The notes under the pieces were generated by a model. The model was not told the origin of the DNA and did no database searches. It saw only the letters and a list, made by a program, of their open reading frames with translations. 6,202 bases of DNA from Bacteroidota bacterium (GTDB taxonomy: Bacteria > Bacteroidota > Bacteroidia > J057), in contig CAUJFT010000307.1 in assembly GCA_963169475.1 (NCBI GenBank), positions 1 to 6,202 of the forward strand, written 5' to 3'. Every line of letters begins with the position of its first letter. The first letter of the stretch is position 1. The position numbers and the translations under genes were made by a program. Shown piece after piece: positions 1 through 5,114 of the stretch.

Positions 1-710
1 TCTTCCGTCAGGAGATTGGGTTCTATTGAGGATATTCGTATTCTATCTATCCCTTCTACTTTATCCAACGCTTGAATTACGTCTAAAAAGCTATGCGGTT
101 GGCCTTTACCATAATCTCCAATATTGACCCCGGCAAGCACGATTTCACGAACTCCTTTTTGAGCAATCTGATTCGCATTCGCAATGATATTTTCTAAAGA
201 ATCACTTCTACTCTTACCGCGCGCAAGGGGAATCGTACAGAAAGTGCATTTGTAATCACAGCCGTCTTGAATTTTCAGATAAGAGCGCGTCCTATCTCCC
301 AATGAATAGGCATCTTGAAAGGTGCTTACTTCCTGAATACCCGAATTATACACACAAGGGTTTTCATGTTTTTGCATATCACCAATTAGCCCAAGGATAC
401 GAAACTTATCCTTCGCCCCTACGACTAAATCTACTCCGGGTATTTCGGCTATTTCATAAGGCTTAAGTTGCGCATAGCAACCCATCACTACAATATACGC
501 GCCAGGGTTTCTACTAAGGGCATTTCTGACAATATAACGACATTTTTTATTCGCTTCTTCCGTTACTGAACAAGTATTGATTACATACACATCTGCATTT
601 TCTTCAAAGGTAACTTTATGGAAGCCCGCATTAAGAAATGACCTCCCAATAACGGAGGTTTCCGAAAAATTGAGTTTACAACCCAATGTATAAAAAGCAA
701 CAGTATTCAT
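1..710 (-). CDS. mtaB: tRNA t6A37 methylthiotransferase, MtaB-type (3' part cut by window edge)
   Basis: Radical-SAM methylthiotransferase. By family, MtaB adds a methylthio group to N6-threonylcarbamoyladenosine at position 37 of tRNAs reading ANN codons, in the cytosol. I translated it directly: ATG at 710-708, then 236 sense codons without a stop to the left edge, about half of the usual length near 430 residues. The N-terminal UPF0004 domain begins MNTVAFYTLGCKLNFSETS. Its three cluster-binding cysteines are C11, C47 (INTC) and C78 (MGC). The radical-SAM CxxxCxxC is C151, C155, C158 within GCDYKCTFCTIPLARG, wording typical of MtaB rather than MiaB or RimO. The C-terminal radical-SAM half and any TRAM domain lie outside. 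The frame is open upstream to a TAG at 783-785, but no other plausible start precedes the conserved N-terminus. A strong promoter lies just upstream, so it is probably transcribed on its own. MiaB and RimO are less likely alternatives. Confidence 0.93.
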   Translation of the reverse strand, partial: MNTVAFYTLGCKLNFSETSVIGRSFLNAGFHKVTFEENADVYVINTCSVTEEANKKCRYIVRNALSRNPGAYIVVMGCYAQLKPYEIAEIPGVDLVVGAKDKFRILGLIGDMQKHENPCVYNSGIQEVSTFQDAYSLGDRTRSYLKIQDGCDYKCTFCTIPLARGKSRSDSLENIIANANQIAQKGVREIVLAGVNIGDYGKGQPHSFLDVIQALDKVEGIDRIRISSIEPNLLTE

Positions 711-730
711 GTATAAACAAATTTCAGCTA

Positions 731-762
731 CAAAAATACTGAACTTTAGTGGGACGACAAAA
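731..762 (-). promoter_or_regulatory. Bacteroidota-type promoter for mtaB
   Basis: On the minus strand TTTTG at 762-758 is followed by exactly 19 nt and then TATTTTTG at 738-731, which matches the Bacteroidota -7 consensus TAnnTTTG at every fixed position, with a matching -33 TTTG. Transcription would begin about 4-6 nt after the last G, near 725-727, giving a leader of only about 15 nt before the mtaB ATG. No Shine-Dalgarno sequence is present, as is normal in this phylum. The assignment rests on pattern alone. Confidence 0.72.
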
Positions 763-782
763 TTTATAAACCCCAGAAAAAT

Positions 783-900
783 CTACCCTAACTTTTCTTC
801 CGATGTAAATTTCGTTATCTCCGCTACCTCAAAAAGCCTTTGAAATACTCTTTCTTGCAACTCCTTTGGTCTTTCTGTTTAACGAGGGAAGTGTTTCAAT
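783..900 (-). pseudogene. frameshifted relic of a PD-(D/E)XK-family transposase/nuclease, C-terminal fragment
   Basis: This gap between the DUF2231 gene and mtaB holds a decayed coding remnant on the minus strand. From 900 to 880 one frame reads IETLPSL. Dropping the A at 879 moves into the next frame, which reads TERPKELQERVFQRLFEVAE and then ITKFTSEEKLG, ending at TAG 785-783. This matches from memory the helical segment near the C-terminus of the PD-(D/E)XK nuclease family transposases (PDDEXK_2, Rpn-like) that are abundant in Bacteroidota. There a segment of the kind LQERVFxxLFExAEIAxFTPEE is normally followed by YEESLKxYRD, which is missing here. The N-terminal nuclease core is also absent, and recognisable sequence begins one base after the DUF2231 stop codon. 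No start codon or intact frame remains, so it is not functional. Family identity is from memory, not a search. Confidence 0.68.
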
Positions 901-901
901 C

Positions 902-1360
902 TTATTGTTGTTTCCTAACTTCTTCCATAAGCGTTTCTTTCATGGGTATAACTCCTGCACCTTTTTCATACACCATCTTGCCACCGATATGAGAGCCATA
1001 ACCCATTATGAATATAGTCGCCCATAAAACAACAACAAACAAGAGATTTTCAAGCATTTTCCACCGTCCTATTCTTAGTTTTGCCCATAAAAATAATAGT
1101 CCTAATAACCATACACAAACCCACCCAAGACGGGCGTGTAACTCCATCATTTTGTGGATTTCAGGAGTGTGAGCGACATCAACCTCTGCTTGCTGACCGC
1201 TGAAAATAGCTATCCCCGTAAATAATAATCCTGCAATATGAATTATTTCTATCAAGGGGTTATACTGTAAGTCCTTTTTCCAGAACGACCACGCATATAG
1301 CAATCCCGATAGAATAATAAGTACTATGGGAAAGTGTACAATAACCGGATGGAAAGGCAT
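902..1360 (-). CDS. DUF2231 family four-helix membrane protein
   Basis: Small integral membrane protein of 152 residues matching the DUF2231 family, whose function is not established. The start carries the family signature MPFHPVIVHFPIVL with H4 and H9, which supports this ATG. Hydrophobic segments lie at roughly 8-26, 37-54, 76-93 and 103-121. Histidines within or near the helices (H41, H64, H69, H75, H124) recur in the family and would suit haem or metal binding, but that is inference. The conserved closing motif is SHIGGKMVYEKGAGV at about 123-137, followed by a short charged tail. It starts 12 nt after the stop of the nucleotide-sugar enzyme and appears to be the last gene of the pnp operon. 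No Shine-Dalgarno is present; the upstream gap is A/T-rich. The gene ends abruptly against a transposase relic, so its last dozen or so residues may have been altered by that event. Confidence 0.85.
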   Translation of the reverse strand: MPFHPVIVHFPIVLIILSGLLYAWSFWKKDLQYNPLIEIIHIAGLLFTGIAIFSGQQAEVDVAHTPEIHKMMELHARLGWVCVWLLGLLFLWAKLRIGRWKMLENLLFVVVLWATIFIMGYGSHIGGKMVYEKGAGVIPMKETLMEEVRKQQ

Positions 1361-1372
1361 ATTTTATTTAAT

Positions 1373-2368
1373 TTAGGCTTGAGTTGTTCTATGATATGAG
1401 ATAATATCACTCAAAATGTCATCTAAATCATACGCAATAGTATATCCAAGCGTATCGCACAACTTGGTGATATCTGCCGTTCGTCTATCCATATCCTCAA
1501 ATCCAGGTCCGTAGGCTACTTCATAAGGGATATGTACAATTTGGGCAGTGCTTCCGGTCTTTTCGATAATTTTTTGGGCAAGATCATTCATCGAAATCTC
1601 AAAGGGGTTTCCGATATTAAACTCCTCTCCAACTCCTTTACCAGTAAGCATGAGTTGAGTAACCGCCCTAACTGCATCATTGACGTGCATAAAACTTCTT
1701 AATTGCTCTCCTGTTCCAAACACTCTTATCTCTTTTCCTTCTAATGCACCCTTTACAAAATTAGGGATTACCATTCCGTATTGAGAAAGCTGACGGGGAC
1801 CAACAGTGTTAAAGAAACGCGCAATGACTACCTCCGTTCCAAACTCTTTATAGTAAGCAAAAGACAGGAACTCATCAAGCGACTTTGTGTTAGCATACGC
1901 CCAGCGATGATTTTTGGTGCTACCTTCTACCCTATAATCAGATTCTTTTAGCTTTCTAGTATGAGAGGCATCTAATAAGTCCAAACTTTTGCCGTAGGTT
2001 TCAGAGGTAGAAGCTATCAATACTCTTTTTTTATATTTATTCACAAATTCAAGGACGGTATCAATCCCTCTAATATTATCCAATACAGAAAGTACCGGAT
2101 TGTCCATGATAAACTTTACCCCAACGGGAGCAGCAAGATGATAACAATGGTCGCACCACTGAATCAGTGTTTCCATCGTGGCTTTATTAGTAACCGTATC
2201 CTGAATAAACTCAAATCTGGAATCATCCAAGAAAGGGGTAATATTTTCTACTCTACCAGTAGTAAGGTTATCTACTACTTTTACTTCATAATTTTCGCCG
2301 GCATTCAAAAAATATCCAGCAATATTAGAACCGATAAACCCTGCTCCGCCAGTAATTAATATTTTCAT
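1373..2368 (-). CDS. NAD-dependent nucleotide-sugar epimerase/dehydratase (extended SDR, possibly UDP-glucuronate decarboxylase-like)
   Basis: Cytosolic extended short-chain dehydrogenase of 331 residues, a normal length, expected to act on a nucleotide-activated sugar. The Rossmann dinucleotide motif GGAGFIG is at 7-13, and D33 ends the second strand (VVDN), which favours NAD over NADP. The active site shows T121-S122-E123 in TSETYG and Y158xxxK162 in YANTK. FNTVGPRQ at 187-194 and RSFMHVNDAVRA at about 224-235 are the usual substrate-side motifs. FEDMDRR at 290-296 places R296 where UDP-glucuronate decarboxylases and the ArnA decarboxylase domain carry a catalytic arginine. TSE with this arginine fits a decarboxylase (UDP-xylose synthase type), but related dehydratases and 4-epimerases share much of the pattern, so substrate and reaction are unproven. 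It starts 11 nt after the pnp stop and ends 12 nt before the DUF2231 gene, so it is probably co-transcribed with both. Confidence 0.88.
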   Translation of the reverse strand: MKILITGGAGFIGSNIAGYFLNAGENYEVKVVDNLTTGRVENITPFLDDSRFEFIQDTVTNKATMETLIQWCDHCYHLAAPVGVKFIMDNPVLSVLDNIRGIDTVLEFVNKYKKRVLIASTSETYGKSLDLLDASHTRKLKESDYRVEGSTKNHRWAYANTKSLDEFLSFAYYKEFGTEVVIARFFNTVGPRQLSQYGMVIPNFVKGALEGKEIRVFGTGEQLRSFMHVNDAVRAVTQLMLTGKGVGEEFNIGNPFEISMNDLAQKIIEKTGSTAQIVHIPYEVAYGPGFEDMDRRTADITKLCDTLGYTIAYDLDDILSDIISYHRTTQA

Positions 2369-2379
2369 GCTTCAGTAAT

Positions 2380-4491
2380 TTAATTTTTGGGGATTAGAGC
2401 CTTGATACTTAGACGGAATTTCCCTGATTTTGGGTCAATGTCTAATAATTTCACCTTAACTTCTTCTCCTAATTTGAGGAAGTTTTCTACTTTATCCACG
2501 CGTTGATGTGCAATTTCGGTTACGTGAACCAATCCATCTTTACCTGGTAGAAACTCAACAAAAGCTCCAAATGGCTGAATCGAGCGAACTTTACCAGAAT
2601 AAATTTCTCCTACTTCTGGGATTTGCACAATATTGCGAATTTGAGCTACTGCCATTTCAACCCCCTTTGCATTAGAAGAAGAAATCGTTGCAGTACCCAC
2701 AGTATTAGTACCCTCTTCGAGTACAATAACGGTTTCCGTTGTTTTTTGGATTTCCTGAATTACCTTACCACCCGGCCCGATTACTGCGCCGAAATATTCA
2801 TGCGGAATATTCATTACAAAGAACCTTGGTGCAAAAGGAGACAGTTCCTCCCGGGGTTGATTCATTGTCTTGAGCATTTCACCGAGTATGTGCATTCTTC
2901 CGTTCTTAGATTGGGCGAGTGCTTTTTCGATAATTTCATAGGAAAGCCCCCTAATTTTTATATCCATTTGGCAGGCTGTAAGTCCTTTTTCCGTTCCAGC
3001 AACCTTAAAATCCATATCGCCAAGGTGGTCTTCGTCTCCAAGTATATCGGAGAGTACCGCAAAGCCTCCATCAGCCATAGTGATTAATCCCATAGCGATA
3101 CCCGAAACGGGACGAAGAATTTTTATCCCTGCATCCATAAGGGCGAGCGTTCCTCCACAGACGGAGGCCATGGAGCTTGAACCGTTAGATTCAAGGATAT
3201 TAGACTCAACCCGTATTGTATAGGGGCTTTCAGGGATAACGACTTTAAGAGAACGCTCTGCCAGGTTTCCATGCCCAATTTCCCTTCTGGCGGGGGCGCG
3301 ATTAGGCTTTACTTCTCCGGTAGAGAACCCTGGGAAGTTATATTGAAGCATAAATGTTTTTGAGCCGATTACCGTTGGAGAATCAATCGTTTGTTGGTCT
3401 AATTTAGTACCTAAGGTAACTGCGCAAAGGCTTTGGGTTTCGCCTCTTGTAAAAAGTGCTGACCCGTGAGTACGGGGGAGAAAAGCGACTTCACAATCAA
3501 TCCTACGAATATCGGTAGTAGTACGTCCATCTAAGCGGATTCCTTCTCTTACAACCACTTCTCTTACGATTTCGGACTGAATGTGTTTGAAGTATGTTTT
3601 GAGATAGGTATCCAGATATTCAACTGTGTCGGAATATTTTTCTTTTAGTGCGGTTTTTGCGGCATCGTATGCTTTACCGATTATTTCTTGTCTATCTTGC
3701 TTAGACATTTTTCCTCTTGCCACCTTATATAAATCTTCGGCAACGAGAGCTTTTAATGCTGCTTCTAACTCTGGTTTTTCTTCTAAGTAGGCATACTTTC
3801 GGGTAGTTTTTGCTACGGCAGTCCGTATTTCTTCTTGAAAGGTATTCAGTAGCTTAATCGTCTGATGTGCAAATTTCAATGCTTCGAGCATTACCTCTTC
3901 TCCTACTTCGACCATTTCACCTTCTACCATTACGATAGAGTCTGAAGTTCCGGCGACCATTAGGTCTAAATCAATCCCTTCCATTTCTGAAAATTTCGGA
4001 TTGATATAAAAAGTTCCGTTTTTGCGGATAACCCTTACTTCGGCAACCGGGTCTTGGAAAGGAATATCAGAAACCATGAGTGCTGCGGAGGCAGCAAGGC
4101 AACTAAGGGCATCAGGTTGCTCGTCTCTATCACTAGAAAGCAACTGTACCATAATTTGGGTGTCTGCGTGGTAATTTTCGGGAAAAAGAGGGCGAAGTGC
4201 GCGGTCGATTAGCCGGCAAGTTAGCACTTCATTTTCGCTCATTTTTCCATCTCTCTTGAAGAATCCTCCGGGGAAGCGACCCGAAGAAGAGTATTTTTCA
4301 AAATAATCTACTGATAAAGGCAGAAAATCTGTTTCGAGATTAATTTCTTTTTTTGCTACAACAGTAGCCAGCAAGAGGGTGTCGCCGCATCTAAGCGTAA
4401 CAGCTCCGTCTGCTTGGCGCGCCATTTTTCCGGTTTCAATCTGTATCACACGACCGTCCGGAAGCGTTAAAGACTTTTGAATAATGTTCAT
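2380..4491 (-). CDS. pnp: polyribonucleotide nucleotidyltransferase (PNPase)
   Basis: Polynucleotide phosphorylase degrades RNA 3' to 5' using phosphate, releasing nucleoside diphosphates, and can run in reverse to add tails; in other bacteria it is a trimer that joins RNA-decay complexes. The 703 residues are full length. Domains in order are: first RNase PH core (about 10-140, with FFKRDGKMSENE and CRLIDRALRPLFP), helical linker (about 240-310), second RNase PH core (about 320-530), KH (about 555-612, GxxG loop GPGG at 572-575) and S1 (about 627-697, starting GEIYSGKVRSIQPFGAFVEF). Catalytic features are intact: GSSSMASVCGGTLALMDAG at 437-455, and D486 and D492 in GDEDHLGDMDF, matching the two active-site aspartates of the E. 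coli enzyme. It lies downstream of rpsO but is separated from it by a terminator. Its own leader carries a promoter candidate and a stem-loop. It leads the cluster with the sugar enzyme and the DUF2231 protein. Confidence 0.98.
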   Translation of the reverse strand: MNIIQKSLTLPDGRVIQIETGKMARQADGAVTLRCGDTLLLATVVAKKEINLETDFLPLSVDYFEKYSSSGRFPGGFFKRDGKMSENEVLTCRLIDRALRPLFPENYHADTQIMVQLLSSDRDEQPDALSCLAASAALMVSDIPFQDPVAEVRVIRKNGTFYINPKFSEMEGIDLDLMVAGTSDSIVMVEGEMVEVGEEVMLEALKFAHQTIKLLNTFQEEIRTAVAKTTRKYAYLEEKPELEAALKALVAEDLYKVARGKMSKQDRQEIIGKAYDAAKTALKEKYSDTVEYLDTYLKTYFKHIQSEIVREVVVREGIRLDGRTTTDIRRIDCEVAFLPRTHGSALFTRGETQSLCAVTLGTKLDQQTIDSPTVIGSKTFMLQYNFPGFSTGEVKPNRAPARREIGHGNLAERSLKVVIPESPYTIRVESNILESNGSSSMASVCGGTLALMDAGIKILRPVSGIAMGLITMADGGFAVLSDILGDEDHLGDMDFKVAGTEKGLTACQMDIKIRGLSYEIIEKALAQSKNGRMHILGEMLKTMNQPREELSPFAPRFFVMNIPHEYFGAVIGPGGKVIQEIQKTTETVIVLEEGTNTVGTATISSSNAKGVEMAVAQIRNIVQIPEVGEIYSGKVRSIQPFGAFVEFLPGKDGLVHVTEIAHQRVDKVENFLKLGEEVKVKLLDIDPKSGKFRLSIKALIPKN

Positions 4492-4571
4492 TGGGGAAAT
4501 TTAACTTTTTTAATCCAAGAATATTGAATAAAGCCAATATATAGATATAATTATTTGCTATTAATAGAAAT

Positions 4572-4600
4572 AGTGCAAAGTATTTTTTTGACTTCGCACT
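4572..4600 (-). promoter_or_regulatory. stem-loop at the head of the pnp leader
   Basis: On the minus strand AGTGCGAAGT (4600-4591) pairs with ACTTTGCACT (4581-4572) as a 10-bp stem with one internal G-U pair and a nine-base A-rich loop. No T tract follows, so it is not an intrinsic terminator. It sits about 80 nt before the pnp start codon and essentially at the predicted transcription start of the promoter just upstream. In E. coli, pnp mRNA is controlled by RNase III cutting a leader stem and PNPase removing the resulting duplex; a similar role here is inference. Simple protection of the mRNA 5' end is the other obvious reading. Confidence 0.55.
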
Positions 4601-4631
4601 CCAAAATAAAATATTATTTTTTACATTTCAA
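4601..4631 (-). promoter_or_regulatory. candidate Bacteroidota-type promoter for pnp
   Basis: On the minus strand TTG at 4631-4629 is followed by 20 nt and TATTTTGG at 4608-4601, or by 19 nt and TTATTTTG at 4609-4602. Each version misses one fixed base of TAnnTTTG. It lies directly after the rpsO terminator, where an independent pnp promoter would be expected. The start site would fall near 4595-4598 and give a leader of roughly 100 nt. It is weaker than the rpsO and mtaB promoters. Confidence 0.45.
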
Positions 4632-4636
4632 TATAT

Positions 4637-4662
4637 AAAAAATGGGAATGAAAGTATTCCCA
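4637..4662 (-). terminator. intrinsic terminator after rpsO
   Basis: Reading the minus strand, TGGGAAT (4662-4656), a six-base loop ACTTTC, and ATTCCCA (4649-4643) form a perfect 7-bp stem followed at once by six Ts (4642-4637). It begins 7 nt after the rpsO stop codon. This is a textbook Rho-independent terminator. It should end most rpsO transcripts and leave pnp mainly dependent on its own promoter plus read-through. Confidence 0.85.
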
Positions 4663-4669
4663 CCTTTTA

Positions 4670-4945
4670 TTATCTCCTGATATTTAGTTCTTTGATAATT
4701 GCTCTATAACGACCAATCTCTGTGTTTTTAAGATGGTCTAGCAATCTTCTCCGCTTCCCTACTAACCGCTGCAATCCAATTCGGGTAGAATAATCTTTTT
4801 TCTGAACCTTAAGATGCTCGGTCAAGTGATTAATACGGTAAGTAAATAAGGCAATTTGAGACTCTGCGGAGCCTGTATCTGCCACAGACTTTTCGTAACC
4901 GTATTTCTCGAAAATCTCTTGCTTTAACTCTTTGTAAATATACAT
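4670..4945 (-). CDS. rpsO: 30S ribosomal protein S15 (uS15)
   Basis: Ribosomal protein uS15 binds the 16S rRNA central domain early in 30S assembly and later contacts the large subunit. At 91 residues it is close to the usual 89. Conserved landmarks are DTGSAESQIALFTYRI (23-38), the rRNA-binding region NHLTEHLKVQKKDYSTR (39-55), LVGKRRRLLDHLK (61-73) and the end RYRAIIKELNIRR (79-91). The N-terminus MYIYKELKQEIFEKYGYEKS resembles Bacteroidota versions, which supports this ATG. No Shine-Dalgarno is present. A strong promoter lies about 28 nt upstream and an intrinsic terminator 7 nt downstream, so it forms a one-gene transcription unit next to pnp. The predicted leader is only about 20-25 nt, too short for the pseudoknot through which E. 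coli S15 represses itself. Confidence 0.98.
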   Translation of the reverse strand: MYIYKELKQEIFEKYGYEKSVADTGSAESQIALFTYRINHLTEHLKVQKKDYSTRIGLQRLVGKRRRLLDHLKNTEIGRYRAIIKELNIRR

Positions 4946-4972
4946 TTCTTATACTAATTTTTGTTTCGGGTG

Positions 4973-5002
4973 CAAATTTACTACTTTATGTATAAATTAC
5001 AA
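4973..5002 (-). promoter_or_regulatory. Bacteroidota-type promoter for rpsO
   Basis: On the minus strand TTG at 5002-5000, a spacer of exactly 19 nt, then TAAATTTG at 4980-4973, a perfect match to TAnnTTTG. The region upstream is rich in A and T tracts, as in strong promoters. Transcription should begin near 4967-4969, leaving a leader of about 22-24 nt before the rpsO ATG. Confidence 0.8.
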
Positions 5003-5090
5003 GGATTTTATAAACTTTTTTTGAAAAAAAAATATGATATGAGAAAATAAGTAAGTACCCGTTTACTTGTTTAGAGAGAAAACACCTTAG

Positions 5091-5109
5091 GACTTATTCC
5101 CATAAAGTC
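5091..5109 (-). other. small stem-loop just after the flippase gene
   Basis: Five nucleotides after the flippase stop codon the minus strand can fold GACTT(T)AT-GGGA-ATAAGTC, seven pairs with one bulged T. There is no T tract directly behind it, so it is at best a weak or factor-dependent 3' end, or an RNA-stabilising hairpin. The rest of the 169-nt gap up to the rpsO promoter is A/T-rich and shows no gene. Confidence 0.28.
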
Positions 5110-5114
5110 TATTT

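Noticed and set aside
723..743. 5-bp inverted repeat TTCAG/CTGAA around the mtaB -7 element, considered as an operator
   Set aside because: Five base pairs with an 11-base spacer is well within chance for A/T-rich DNA, and nothing else suggests a regulator.
2138..2359. Plus-strand open frame of 73 codons
   Set aside because: It lies entirely antisense to the start of the sugar-enzyme gene, shows no recognisable domain and has no promoter pattern; it is a shadow of that gene.
2623..3087. Plus-strand open frame of 154 codons
   Set aside because: It is antisense to the highly conserved KH and second RNase PH regions of pnp, has an odd Cys/His-rich composition without a known motif, and is explained by pnp codon use.
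5013..5031. Adjacent T and A tracts that could pair as a hairpin
   Set aside because: Pairing would be only A-T with almost no loop; it is more simply A/T-rich promoter-upstream DNA.
5049..5068. 6-bp inverted repeat AAGTAA/TTACTT considered as a flippase terminator
   Set aside because: The stem is short and A/T-rich, the loop is eight bases, and no clean T run follows.
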